The notes under the pieces are model-generated. The model had not been told where the DNA came from. It saw only the letters and a list, made by a program, of their open reading frames with translations, and ran no database searches. Both the position numbers and the translations under genes were made by a program. Below, one piece after another: positions 44,614 through 53,868 of a stretch of 64,000 nucleotides of DNA (its first letter is position 1; the number at the start of each line of letters is the position of its first letter). This DNA comes from Mucilaginibacter sp. 14171R-50 (GTDB lineage Bacteria > Bacteroidota > Bacteroidia > Sphingobacteriales > Sphingobacteriaceae). The stretch spans positions 2,232,001 to 2,296,000 of the forward strand of contig NZ_CP048115.1 of NCBI RefSeq assembly GCF_010093045.1, in the 5' to 3' direction.

Positions 44614-46750
44614 GTTCCTGGCGTTGGTTATAATTAACAAATAACTGGTCAGCCTGAACCGGCTCAAATACAGAATGGTATTTCCCATTCTGGTTAATTA
44701 AATAAGCTTTCCCTACACGCGGTAACATCCAGTTATATTCCTGTTCGTTCAATTCTTTCTGCAATAAAGGGAACAATACCACCTGGCCCGACAAGAAAGG
44801 ATAAAACTCCTGTATGATATTTCGTGAATGCTGCTTGTCGAATTTTTGTAACGGGCTGTCGATAAATACCGGGAAGCGGATATTGGATTCATCTACAAGT
44901 GCTTTTAACAGAGCCGTAGCGTATAGTTGTTGCTCGCCTTTGGAAAGCAGTTCCTTATCGATAAATTGCCTTTGATGGTCATATAGCTCGATATCGATCA
45001 GGTCGCCGGAAATCACAACATTGACCCTGCTTACAAAGTCATCCTTATGCATCAGGCGGTTAAGCTCCCTCAAGATGCTCTTTTCCAAGTTGATCTTCTT
45101 TTTAAGCTTTAGTTGGTTGATAAATTTATCCAGTTTTTCAATGAGCCTTTCCGCCATCGCGTCCTTTTCCTTGTCGGTATCTTCGAGGTCAACTTTTTTA
45201 CTTAACTCGGAGATTTTACGCGACAGGATCTGAATTTCAGTTTCTGCGTTTTGTTTCTTGGCGTTGATGCCGGCGATCTCATTTTCCAGCGATTTGATCT
45301 CCTCATCGATGCGGTCTTTTGACTGGCGGATCTCCATGATTACGGGGTCCCGCTCTTTTGATTCAGCATTTTGAAGCTTGCGCTGCACATTGCCGTACAT
45401 CGTTTGCAAACGCTTTTGTTCCATTACCAGTTGTCGGAAGGTTTTACTGTAAGCGTTTTTCAGGTTATCGTAAATGGCGAAAAAACGGTTCTGTTGGTCG
45501 AGCGTAAAATCGAGCAGCGTCTTTACGTCCTGCTTGCGTTCAGGCAACAGTTCTGATTTGATCAGGTCCAGCAGGGAACTTTCCATTTCCGGGCTGACCT
45601 TAAATCTGGATTTGTAGCTCTCCATCGCGGAACTAATAGCGGAAAATTTATCCTGCAATAAGGTACGGGAAGCGGTGCTGTTATTCATTTCCGCCTCCAG
45701 CTGCTGTTTGACTTGCGCTACTTTACCGGCAAGCATAGCAAATGGTGCGAGTTCGAGCAACTCATTAAACCGGCTTTTTGTTTTCAGCAACTCGTTGGTG
45801 TATTGTACCTGTTGCTCCTTCAGCCTTTTCAATTCCTCCAGCGTAATGGAACTCCCTTCCCGGATGAGTTGCTCCTGGTATTTATCCGAAGCGATCTTTT
45901 TGGAATGGATGATATCCGCCCGTTCTTCCAGTTGCTGCAAATAATGCTGAGCCAGTTTTTTATTTTGGGTAAGCTGCTTGGACAACTTTTCCAACACATC
46001 GCGGTCGCTTTTCACCGCTGATTTCTGCCTGAGCCTCAGTCTTAGATTTTGCAGGTTGCCTTTAAGGTCGGTGTATTTTTTGATTCCCAACACTTCGGCA
46101 TAGGCCTGGCTCAGATACCTTTTTTCTTCAGCGGTATTAATATCGGCTAATGCCACGATCTTTTCCGCATCGAAAAAGAAGAATTTAGCGATCTCCTTTG
46201 GCAGGATGAAGTCGTTTATAAAAATCTCAGGGCCGACGCCTTTGGTCAACTCGTTGATCTTGCCATCAATTAGTATTTCAATGCTTTCCTGGTGTGTATT
46301 GATGTCATAGGTTCTTTTGATCTCTACAAATTCACAGGGTACAGAGGGGATCATCAGCCCGGATAATTGCAGGCCCACACTAAATGATGAATAAGTTGTC
46401 AGCTTTTTTTTCAGGGCCAATTTGGCGGCGGAGTTAGCCGTTTGTGTGATCTCCTCCTGCAATAAAGCGATCTTTTCGTCAGCTTCGCTGATTGCCAGGC
46501 GGTTCATCAATTTCTCACAATAACGCTTATAACCGCCCGATTCCATGATATCCTGCCTGTACCGCTCATCCACATCGGACATCAGTTTGCCGTATAAACC
46601 CCATACCAGGGCGGTCAGAAAAGAAGTCTTGCCAAAGCCGTTGTTTCCGGCGATCACTGAAATATTATTATTAATATCAGTAGAGAGGTCAAGCGCGTTA
46701 TTTCCGTAATAAACCCTGAAATTATAAAGTGATATTTTATTGATGAACAT
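44603..46750 (-). CDS. dndD: DNA phosphorothioation ATPase DndD
   Basis: 716 residues from ATG 46750, one base after the dndC stop. SMC/Rad50-like ATPase: Walker A VIAGNNGFGKTSFLTALVWG near residue 33-45, a central coiled coil (~230-560) and the C-terminal signature LLSKGEQQLYATALLKAL with Walker B-like FPVFIDSPLQKFD. It powers or licenses insertion of sulfur into the DNA backbone together with DndC and DndE. Confidence 0.93.
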   Translation of the reverse strand: MFINKISLYNFRVYYGNNALDLSTDINNNISVIAGNNGFGKTSFLTALVWGLYGKLMSDVDERYRQDIMESGGYKRYCEKLMNRLAISEADEKIALLQEEITQTANSAAKLALKKKLTTYSSFSVGLQLSGLMIPSVPCEFVEIKRTYDINTHQESIEILIDGKINELTKGVGPEIFINDFILPKEIAKFFFFDAEKIVALADINTAEEKRYLSQAYAEVLGIKKYTDLKGNLQNLRLRLRQKSAVKSDRDVLEKLSKQLTQNKKLAQHYLQQLEERADIIHSKKIASDKYQEQLIREGSSITLEELKRLKEQQVQYTNELLKTKSRFNELLELAPFAMLAGKVAQVKQQLEAEMNNSTASRTLLQDKFSAISSAMESYKSRFKVSPEMESSLLDLIKSELLPERKQDVKTLLDFTLDQQNRFFAIYDNLKNAYSKTFRQLVMEQKRLQTMYGNVQRKLQNAESKERDPVIMEIRQSKDRIDEEIKSLENEIAGINAKKQNAETEIQILSRKISELSKKVDLEDTDKEKDAMAERLIEKLDKFINQLKLKKKINLEKSILRELNRLMHKDDFVSRVNVVISGDLIDIELYDHQRQFIDKELLSKGEQQLYATALLKALVDESNIRFPVFIDSPLQKFDKQHSRNIIQEFYPFLSGQVVLFPLLQKELNEQEYNWMLPRVGKAYLINQNGKYHSVFEPVQADQLFVNYNQRQEHVQ

Positions 46751-46751
46751 T

Positions 46752-48059
46752 CTATTTCTTATGTTTGATATGGTATTCCAGATGGTTTTCGATATCGCTC
46801 TGTAATCCATAATTATTTACCATGATGTACCTTGATTTCTGAATTTCCAATAGTTCATTGATCAATTCAAATTCAGTATTATCATGGCATGCTTCCTGGA
46901 GTATTTCTTTTTCAAAAATGGTATTATCGCTAAAATCTGTTTTGCTCAGGTCGGTGCCGTAAACCTCGTTATAAATTTCGGCTACGCTGTGATTAAATAT
47001 TGAATCCCGGTGCCAGGTTACCTGGATCGCTACCAGTTCCTGGTAGTTAATGAGTATGAGATCAGGTTCAGATTTTTGGACCTCCTTTTGTGCTTCCAGT
47101 AATGTTTTGAGCATTAATGCGCGTTTTTCAGGATAATAAGGGCCCCAAACATCCTCGCCGGTAATGTCACTGTTGCGGCGTCTTTTTTCCCGCCATTCCC
47201 TGTTGTTGCGCTCTTCCTGTAACATATCGCGAAAATCAGAAAGCGGGATCATCCATTCTTCACCGTTGTCAATGAGCGCCTCCATGGATTTATCCTTATT
47301 AACCACCGTGCACACCCAGCATCCGAAGCGACTGTTACCGCAGGATGGCGTCGTATCATCAATCACAAGCGGGCAATCGCCGCCATTTGCATTCCGGTAG
47401 AGCGTTACCAGATCTCGGTTAGTGCCTCCCCACGGCGGATCTACCTGCAATAAATAGGTCCATACTTCATCGGTCAACACGTCTTTTATGAGGGCAAATA
47501 CATAAGCATTTGGCAAAATATGTTTTCTGAGCCGTTCCCCTTTAACTTCATATTTTTTGATACTTCTCGCCCTGTTGGAGCTTTCGGCGCTGCGTGTACC
47601 CAATAAAATGATCACCTCACCCGTTTCGCTGATCTTGGTTTTAATAAAGTCAGTAGTCGGATTTATCTTCAGGCGTTCGGTACACCACCTGAACATGTTG
47701 TTCGGTGCCGGGTATCCCTTTCCTAATAAATTGACCCAAAATGTTTCTTCCAGTATCGGTGTGGTTTCATGAACCGTAAGCGGCATACCCTGGCTGGCGG
47801 CCGCGATTTGGAGGCTTTTTAACGTTTGATGAACGAACTGTGCGATTTTCGGGTTCTCTACCAGCGTATCATTACAGACCACGTAAATATGCCTAGTTCT
47901 TAATTCCTGCGGCAGCCTTCTGATCGCCAGCCAAACCAATTGCAGGAGCATGGTGGAATCCTTGCCGCCGCTAAAACCAATTATCCAGGGCCTCGGGCTG
48001 TCATCGTTCAGGTATTGATCCTGTATTTCTGCTTCTAAAAACTTAATATCTAACGACAT
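46752..48059 (-). CDS. dndC: DNA phosphorothioation sulfurtransferase DndC
   Basis: 435 residues. PAPS-reductase-like ATP pyrophosphatase with PP-loop GFSGGKDSTMLLQL near residue 28-41. Iron-sulfur cysteines: one in MFRWCTERLK and three in SCGNSRFGCWVC, matching the known DndC cluster. It activates DNA for sulfur transfer. First gene of the dnd run. The sulfur donor DndA (cysteine desulfurase) is absent here; an IscS-type enzyme elsewhere would have to serve. Confidence 0.93.
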   Translation of the reverse strand: MSLDIKFLEAEIQDQYLNDDSPRPWIIGFSGGKDSTMLLQLVWLAIRRLPQELRTRHIYVVCNDTLVENPKIAQFVHQTLKSLQIAAASQGMPLTVHETTPILEETFWVNLLGKGYPAPNNMFRWCTERLKINPTTDFIKTKISETGEVIILLGTRSAESSNRARSIKKYEVKGERLRKHILPNAYVFALIKDVLTDEVWTYLLQVDPPWGGTNRDLVTLYRNANGGDCPLVIDDTTPSCGNSRFGCWVCTVVNKDKSMEALIDNGEEWMIPLSDFRDMLQEERNNREWREKRRRNSDITGEDVWGPYYPEKRALMLKTLLEAQKEVQKSEPDLILINYQELVAIQVTWHRDSIFNHSVAEIYNEVYGTDLSKTDFSDNTIFEKEILQEACHDNTEFELINELLEIQKSRYIMVNNYGLQSDIENHLEYHIKHKK

Positions 48060-48542
48060 AATGATTGGTCAAAAAATGGATATGATAACTAATATATACC
48101 TTGAAAACGACATATTGGCAAAAGGTGTAAAAGTACGCAGATGTTGAAAAATACCCGCATGATTTTCAAGATAACTGACATTAAAATTAAATTGTTTAAA
48201 TAAACCATTAGTATCTTATATTATTAGTTACTGAGGTTATGCAGATCAATATATTTTAATGGCATCTGTCACGATTCCCATTGCTCCCTGGCTTCGAAAG
48301 AATATAGGACCAACTTGAAAGGTATCTATTTCGTGTAGAGGAATTACAGCAGCAAAAAATGAATGTGCCAACTAGGCCGTATGACAACTGGCAAGTTAAA
48401 GAACAATATGGTAGACAAGAAAGATAGATAAATAACTATCAGCAAAATATTAAATACCGCATTACGCACATACGGGTCCCTATAATTATTCTTACTAACG
48501 CTTACTAACTACCCAGCCGGCTGATAGTAAAAGATTAATCCA
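48060..48542. other. Intergenic region upstream of dndC
   Basis: 483 bases with no convincing gene. It must hold the dndC promoter (minus strand) but no clear TAnnTTTG box was found. A 10-bp imperfect tandem repeat, CTTACTAACG-CTTACTAACT, lies near 48490-48515. A short plus-strand frame ending in NVPTRPYDNWQVKEQYGRQ may be the remnant of a lost gene. Confidence 0.4.
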
Positions 48543-49361
48543 ATGAAAAAGATCCATTTATTTGTTGTCACCCTATTGCTGACCACAGGTCTGTTATCGT
48601 GCCAATCCAATCAAACCAAGTCCGGCTCCGCAAAAGTTACCATCGGTATGGTCACATTTCCCGGATATGCACCTTTATACCTGGCTAAGGAAAAAGGTTT
48701 TTTCGGAGACATGCAGGTCAACCTCGTTCGGATCGAGGCTGTAGGCGACCTAAGGGCAGCACTTAGTTCGGGGAAGATCGATATGTATGCATCAACCTAC
48801 GATATTTTTCAGGCCTCACAGGGTGCCGATGTGCCGGGTACCGGGTTTATGCTGATTGACGAATCGCATGGTGCAGATGGCATTGTCGGCGCACCCGGCT
48901 TCAACTCGATTGCTGACCTGAAGGGCAAAAAGCTTGCGGGTGAACCGGGCCTGCCTCCTTATTTCCTATTGCAATACCTTTTAAACAAAGAACATTTGGC
49001 TTTGGGCGATATTAATTTTAAGAATATTGCGACCCAGGATGCCGGCGCTGCATTTACCTCGGGCAATGTCGACGCGGCGGCCATTTACGAGCCGTTTTTA
49101 AGCAATGCCGTTAAAGCGCGAAAAGGAAGCAAGATCATCGCTTCCAGTGCGATGGCACCCAACATCCTGGCCGACTTGCTTTTTGCGTCGGATAACCTTT
49201 CCAAAAATCATCCTGAAGAACTAAAAGGAATCGCGGAAGGCTGGTTCAAAGCTTTGGATTATATCAAAGCCAACCCGGATGATGCATATGCAATCATGTC
49301 GAAATCCTTTAATGTGAGTAAAAAAGATATGATTGACTTTAAATCAGTAATGACCTGGTAA
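48543..49361 (+). CDS. ABC transporter substrate-binding lipoprotein, C-terminally truncated
   Basis: 272 residues of the NMT1/SsuA type. Lipoprotein signal with Cys near residue 20 (TTGLLSCQSN), then TIGMVTFPGYAPLYLAKEKG, IEAVGDLRAALSSGKIDMYA and NVDAAAIYEPFLSNAV. Family members are usually 310-340 residues; this one stops at IDFKSVMTW, and no continuation is seen in other frames downstream. No permease or ATPase gene is near. It sits at the border of the defence island, so truncation by rearrangement is likely. Confidence 0.8.
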   Translation: MKKIHLFVVTLLLTTGLLSCQSNQTKSGSAKVTIGMVTFPGYAPLYLAKEKGFFGDMQVNLVRIEAVGDLRAALSSGKIDMYASTYDIFQASQGADVPGTGFMLIDESHGADGIVGAPGFNSIADLKGKKLAGEPGLPPYFLLQYLLNKEHLALGDINFKNIATQDAGAAFTSGNVDAAAIYEPFLSNAVKARKGSKIIASSAMAPNILADLLFASDNLSKNHPEELKGIAEGWFKALDYIKANPDDAYAIMSKSFNVSKKDMIDFKSVMTW

Positions 49362-49598
49362 TGTTCTCATTTAGTAAAGTATCTCTTGTCCCTTAACGAA
49401 TCTTAACTTAAAACTAAGAAGCGCGCTTGATTAATGTAACTATATTTTCCGGCTATATAATTGGAAAGCTTATCTATTTGCAGTAGGCTATCTCTAGTTC
49501 CCATTTATTTCTTTCAAGCAGAATTTATCCTTTTTTACCACCATTAAAAACGGACACACTTAATGGAAAAGCATATCGTCAAACTTATACTTAAAAAA

Positions 49599-49612
49599 CT
49601 GATAAATATCAC
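49599..49612. promoter_or_regulatory. FNR-like dyad upstream of methyltransferase pair 1
   Basis: CTGATAAATATCAC contains TGAT-AAAT-ATCA, which fits the FNR half-site pattern TGATnnnnATCA. The preceding TTAAAAAA is shared with the copy at 62071-62084. Centre lies about 51.5 bases before the TAGATTTG box, equal to about -62 from the expected start of transcription. The rest of the 49362-49670 gap shows no gene. Confidence 0.6.
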
Positions 49613-49656
49613 TTTCTAAACTGATTTCTTTTGGTGATCTGCTCCAGTCTATCAGT

Positions 49657-49664
49657 TAGATTTG
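49657..49664 (+). promoter_or_regulatory. -7 box of methyltransferase pair 1
   Basis: TAGATTTG is an exact TAnnTTTG. It lies only 6 bases before ATG 49671, so the mRNA leader would be very short. Confidence 0.55.
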
Positions 49665-49670
49665 TATGAA

Positions 49671-50330
49671 ATGAAATTCGATCCGTTATCCTTTTTTTCA
49701 TTTATACAGAGATATTTCCATAAGAAGTCAGTCCCATCATTTGAAAAAAATGATTTAAACGTTTCCTTATTTCGCAATGACGCAGAATTTGACTGGCTGT
49801 ATCCGGAACATATTGAACTGATGTCCCATGAACATTGGACGCCTTTGGCTATAGCCTGTAAAGCCGCTGAATTTTTGGCTGTCCCTGATGCAAAAGTGCT
49901 TGATATCGGCAGCGGAATCGGTAAATTTTGTCTCGCTGCAGCTTATCATTTTCCAAAAACATTTTTTTACGGCGTAGAGCAAAGGCTGGAATTACATAAT
50001 TATGCTGAAGATGCAAAGGAATTTACGCAATTGGCCAATGTAAATTTTATTCATGCCAATGTCACCCAGATAAATTTTAAAGAGTTTGATCATTTCTATT
50101 TTTATAATTCGTTTTATGAGAACGTTGATCAGGAAAACCGGATAGATGATACTATCGAAACCTCTTTTAGTCTCTATACTTATTATACCCGGTATTTACT
50201 TCATGCCTTAACGGAGAAACCGCCGGGGACTCGGTTAGTCACCTACCAGAGTTTGGAAGAAGAAGTCCCGATAGGTTATAAATTGGCGGATTCCTATAAT
50301 GTCTTTTTAAAGATGTGGATAAAAGAATGA
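49671..50330 (+). CDS. Class I SAM methyltransferase-like protein, type A copy 1
   Basis: 219 residues from ATG 49671. SAM motif I AKVLDIGSGIGKFCLAAAYH near residue 80, acidic end of strand 2 in FFYGVEQRLEL, and a motif IV-like FDHFYFYNSFYENV. The layout resembles DOT1-like methyltransferases. The N-terminal signature FRNDAEFDWLYPEH is shared with the copy at 62231. Followed after 21 bases by type B copy 1. Substrate unknown; control by an FNR-like dyad suggests an oxygen- or redox-linked role with the neighbouring membrane complex. Confidence 0.75.
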   Translation: MKFDPLSFFSFIQRYFHKKSVPSFEKNDLNVSLFRNDAEFDWLYPEHIELMSHEHWTPLAIACKAAEFLAVPDAKVLDIGSGIGKFCLAAAYHFPKTFFYGVEQRLELHNYAEDAKEFTQLANVNFIHANVTQINFKEFDHFYFYNSFYENVDQENRIDDTIETSFSLYTYYTRYLLHALTEKPPGTRLVTYQSLEEEVPIGYKLADSYNVFLKMWIKE

Positions 50331-50351
50331 TAAACGGAGCATTGCGTTTCG

Positions 50352-50978
50352 ATGTTCATCCTCTCTTGCAAACCTGTAAAAAACATGCTTGACGAAGCCG
50401 TAAATTCTGTTCACTTCCACAAGGATGCTGCGTTCGATGGTTTATATCCGGAACATATTCAGGGGCTTTCACAAAGGCACTGGACCCCTTTGGAGGTTGC
50501 AAAAAAAGCGAGTGCCTTCCTGGCCCTTCCGAACGCAAAAATTTTAGATATCGGCAGCGGCGTAGGAAAATTCTGTATTATAGCTGGTTTTTACCATCCC
50601 CAGACTTTCTTTTACGGAGTAGAACAGCGAAAAGAATTAGTACGGTTTTCACAAATGGTTAACGAGGAAGTAAATTTAGCTAATGTGGGTTTTATTCATG
50701 GAAACTTAACAGCAATTGATTTCAAGGCATATGACCATTTTTATTTTTTTAATTCGTTTCATGAAAACATTGAGCCCAGCGGCCGTATAGACAACACGGT
50801 AAACACGTCCTCTGAATTATATGTTTATTATAGCAGATTTTTGATTGAAATGATGGACGAAAAGCCGGCAGGAACGAGACTGGTGACTTTTCATGGCCGT
50901 GAAAAGCAAATTCCTGCCAGTTTCCATTTAGTTGATCATGCCTTTAGCGGCCGGCTAAAAATGTGGATTAAGAAATAG
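50352..50978 (+). CDS. Class I SAM methyltransferase-like protein, type B copy 1
   Basis: 208 residues. Motif I AKILDIGSGVGKFCIIAGFY, then FFYGVEQRKELVRF and YDHFYFFNSFHENI. Type B features are KDAAFDGLYPEH at the start and PAGTRLVTFHGREKQIPASF at the end, matching the gene at 62807 better than its own neighbour. Probably co-transcribed with type A copy 1. Confidence 0.75.
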   Translation: MFILSCKPVKNMLDEAVNSVHFHKDAAFDGLYPEHIQGLSQRHWTPLEVAKKASAFLALPNAKILDIGSGVGKFCIIAGFYHPQTFFYGVEQRKELVRFSQMVNEEVNLANVGFIHGNLTAIDFKAYDHFYFFNSFHENIEPSGRIDNTVNTSSELYVYYSRFLIEMMDEKPAGTRLVTFHGREKQIPASFHLVDHAFSGRLKMWIKK

Positions 50979-51020
50979 GCAACGGGATATTTTTGTACGC
51001 TCCATAAAATGGATACTGAG

Positions 51021-51599
51021 CTACGCTATGGTTATTTTTACCCGGATTAAAGCCTTCCTGGCCTGCCTGAGCGCATCACTGATGTTGAAGAAAATATTGC
51101 CTACCCCAACTTCCTTTTCGATTAAATACCACTCAACCTGATCCATGACATTTTCTTCTATGTCGGATAAAATAACGATGATCTTTCTGCTTTGCAGCCG
51201 GTGTAAAACTCCTTTGAGGATATCGAACTCCCATTCCTTTAACGAAAGTATCCCGCAGAACCGGATTATAAATATTCGGGGAGGTATCAAAATGCCCGCT
51301 ATCACTTCTGAATAATTGTATAAATATTGAAATGACGAAACTTTGCCGAGGTCAAAAATATCTACTTCCTTGCTAACAGTAAGCTCCCTCTCCTGATAAT
51401 AAATATGATGACCGTTAATAAAGCCCGGATTATAATAAAGAATAACGCGACGGATCAGCAGCATGGAAAAGGAAATGGCGCCTACAAAAGCCGCCAACTG
51501 GCTATCAATAAGACATAGAAATGCAACAACCACAACAACAATAATGAAATCTCTTATTATTCCCGTAATTGGTTTACCATGGCTATGTTCTTCTTTCAT
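51021..51599 (-). CDS. Membrane protein with STAS-like domain, last gene of the Ehr operon
   Basis: 192 residues. Two N-terminal membrane helices (~15-30 and ~33-52), then a cytoplasmic part whose second half (~105-188) has STAS-domain character: IFIIRFCGILSLKEWEFDIL, VLHRLQSRKIIVILSDIEEN and VGNIFFNISDALRQARKAL, like the C-terminal STAS of SulP transporters but without the transporter. Start overlaps the stop of the NuoB-like gene as ATGA. Probably a regulator or docking subunit of the complex; not a known Ehr component. Confidence 0.65.
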   Translation of the reverse strand: MKEEHSHGKPITGIIRDFIIVVVVVAFLCLIDSQLAAFVGAISFSMLLIRRVILYYNPGFINGHHIYYQERELTVSKEVDIFDLGKVSSFQYLYNYSEVIAGILIPPRIFIIRFCGILSLKEWEFDILKGVLHRLQSRKIIVILSDIEENVMDQVEWYLIEKEVGVGNIFFNISDALRQARKALIRVKITIA

Positions 51600-52348
51600 T
51601 TTCTAATCCTGATCAGATCAAGTACCCCATTAATAAATGTTAATGGATGAATTGGATTACCGGGTATATACAGGTCAATTTTATATTTGGATAAAAAACC
51701 CCTGTCCAGGGCAGGGCTTCCCTCAAATATGCCACCGCTAATGGCGTCTGTTCCTACCAGGATAATAATTTTGGGCTCCGGTATTGCCTCATAACATGTT
51801 TGCAGCGGCTGCGCCATATTTGCTGTGATGGGGCCTGTTATCACGATGCCGTCCGCGTGGCGCGGCGATGCGACAAATTCAATTCCAAAACGGCCCATGT
51901 CAAAGTTTACATTACTACAGGCATTTAATTCCAGCTCGCAGCTATTGTCCCCGCCTGCGGAAACCTGGCGTAATTTCAGCGAACCGCTAAAGCATTCATA
52001 AATCTCTTTTCTTACCAGCTCCGGGCTCAGTTCAATAGGTTTATCTTCTCCTTCCCTGATAATAAGTTTATCGGGGTCGTTGGCCGCTATTTTATAGTCG
52101 GTCGTGAATTTGATTTTGTTGGGAAAAGCAATGGCACATTCCCCGCAAAAGGTGCATTTCCCCAGGTCAATACAAACCGGGTTTACTGAAATGGCGTTTG
52201 TAGGGCAAAGTTCCTGTAATTCGGTTTCATTAATCTTTTCAGTACTGATAACCGGCCGGCCCCTGAATATGCCCGGCACTTTTGCAGTGCTAATGTCGGG
52301 AATATATTGCTTGCCTTGATGAAACAGTATTTTTAGGTTGTCTAACAT
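51596..52348 (-). CDS. NuoB/HyfI-like small subunit with ferredoxin domain, cluster site mostly lost
   Basis: 250 residues. Residues ~40-80 are a ferredoxin-like segment; Cys48 (LCPTNAI) with Cys65, Cys68 and Cys71 (KCTFCGEC) could hold one [4Fe-4S], while the usual CP of the second set is FP. Residues ~120-245 are the NuoB-like domain (SPRHADGIVITGPITANM). Of its four expected proximal-cluster ligands only Cys137 remains: positions 134, 201 and 231 are Asp, Asp and Asn (GGDNSCELE, VGTDAISGG, YIPGNPIHP). The proximal cluster is therefore probably absent. Pairs with the large subunit encoded just upstream. Confidence 0.85.
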   Translation of the reverse strand: MLDNLKILFHQGKQYIPDISTAKVPGIFRGRPVISTEKINETELQELCPTNAISVNPVCIDLGKCTFCGECAIAFPNKIKFTTDYKIAANDPDKLIIREGEDKPIELSPELVRKEIYECFSGSLKLRQVSAGGDNSCELELNACSNVNFDMGRFGIEFVASPRHADGIVITGPITANMAQPLQTCYEAIPEPKIIILVGTDAISGGIFEGSPALDRGFLSKYKIDLYIPGNPIHPLTFINGVLDLIRIRK

Positions 52349-52367
52349 TTTTAATTAGTTTACTTTT

Positions 52368-53867
52368 TTACAAATCATGACCGCAATAAGAAAGGTTAAA
52401 GCTTTTATTACAAATCGGGAAATCTGAAATTTCATTGTTCCTTACGGCAAGGCCCATTGCCAGCCAGTTGTGAAAAGAAGGATCTTTTATTTTATAATGG
52501 GCTAATTCTCCGTTAGCATTTGTAATAGCGCAATGGCAAGTTTCCCCTCTCCAGCCTTCGACCAAAGAAATGGCGAATGAGTTTGGTTGCGGGGAAGTTA
52601 ATGGCTCCGGGCGATCATTTTCAGGAGGGATATTTTGTAATAATGCCCTGATATAGCTGATGGACTGCAGGATTTCTTCTTTTCTGATCTGCGCTCTCGA
52701 ATAGACATCACCATGATGTTTAATAACTGGCTGGTGATCTATTTCTGCGTACCAATCATGTGCGTGAGAAGCCCGGATATCCCTGTTAATGCCGCTCATT
52801 CTTGCCGCCATCCCTACGGTTCCGATGGTTGTTGCTTGTTCGGTGGTTACGACCCCTGTTTTTTCAAACCTGGCCAGTGCGCTGGGTAAACTGAATAATT
52901 CATCTGATATTTCTTCAAAATCTTTTTCATATTCCACCAACATTTTCGATAATTCGGCACCTAACTCATTCGTAAAGGGAAAATTAGTTTTCCCGGCGCG
53001 TATCAGGCCTTTGGCCAGCCGGTTACCGCACCATTTTTGAAAGTAATTAATAATTGGTGTTCTTAATCTTCCGAAAACAGCACTGCCCAGTTGATAAGCT
53101 ACATCAGTACACATTCCACTTAAATCGCCGGTGTGAACGGCTACCCGTTCCAATTCTAAAGCAAGGGTACGGGAATACTGTAAATCTTTTCCGGGGTGGT
53201 AGTTGCATAGGCTTTCCCAAAGGTTTACAAAAGCTACCGTATGCCCGGCCACTGAATCGCCTGAAATATTTTCTGCCAGTGTAATCCGCTGCAATAATTT
53301 TTTCTTTTCAAGGAATAGCTGTTCTATGCCCCTGTGCTGGTAACCCAATTGTACTTCAAGGTGAAGGATCTGTTCCCCATTACATATAAAACGAAAGTGA
53401 CCGGGTTCAATGATCCCGGCATGTATGGGGCCTACGCCCACCTCATGCAGCTCCTCGCTTTCTATATTAAAAAAAGGATAGTTGGCAATCGTCGTATTTT
53501 TATTGAACCGGTTAAACGGGAAGCGAACCGGTTTAAGCCAGGGATGGTCCGTATAAGCTATTCCAAAATTTTCGTGGATTTCCCGCTCGAATTTTTCAAA
53601 TACCAAATTGTGTTGGGTGAAAGAGGATAAGGGTTGTTTGGCATCCGCGACGGCTGATGAAATATGAATAATATGTGAGTCATCATTGGCAATACAACAA
53701 ATCAATTTAATGCCATCGTTATAGCGAAATGCAAAATAGTTTACACAATGACACGCTGGAGTTTTTAGCAGTAAAAAAACATTTAGCTCTAAAAATGCCG
53801 GGTAATCCAACTCCGGAATGGCGGAGAGGGGTGTGGATTCATTATTTTTAAGATTTATATACTTCAT
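52368..53867 (-). CDS. NuoCD/HyfG-like large subunit without [NiFe] ligands
   Basis: 499 residues from ATG 53867, one base after the HyfF-like stop (an in-frame ATG at 53897 would overlap that gene). NuoC-like part ~80-125 (FEREIHENFGIAYTDHPWLK) and NuoD/hydrogenase large-subunit part ~140-499 (VGPIHAGIIEPGHFRF, LGYQHRGIEQLF). In hydrogenases the first ligand motif reads CGxCxxxH; here it is ISGDSVAGH with Ser202 and Ser205. The second motif, CxxC near the end, is SYCG (Ser493, Gly496). All four nickel ligands are missing, so it cannot be a hydrogenase. Confidence 0.9.
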   Translation of the reverse strand: MKYINLKNNESTPLSAIPELDYPAFLELNVFLLLKTPACHCVNYFAFRYNDGIKLICCIANDDSHIIHISSAVADAKQPLSSFTQHNLVFEKFEREIHENFGIAYTDHPWLKPVRFPFNRFNKNTTIANYPFFNIESEELHEVGVGPIHAGIIEPGHFRFICNGEQILHLEVQLGYQHRGIEQLFLEKKKLLQRITLAENISGDSVAGHTVAFVNLWESLCNYHPGKDLQYSRTLALELERVAVHTGDLSGMCTDVAYQLGSAVFGRLRTPIINYFQKWCGNRLAKGLIRAGKTNFPFTNELGAELSKMLVEYEKDFEEISDELFSLPSALARFEKTGVVTTEQATTIGTVGMAARMSGINRDIRASHAHDWYAEIDHQPVIKHHGDVYSRAQIRKEEILQSISYIRALLQNIPPENDRPEPLTSPQPNSFAISLVEGWRGETCHCAITNANGELAHYKIKDPSFHNWLAMGLAVRNNEISDFPICNKSFNLSYCGHDL

Positions 53868-53868
53868 A

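Noticed and set aside
51596..53867. Functional [NiFe] hydrogenase
   Set aside because: All four nickel ligands in the large subunit are replaced and three of four proximal-cluster ligands are missing in the small one.
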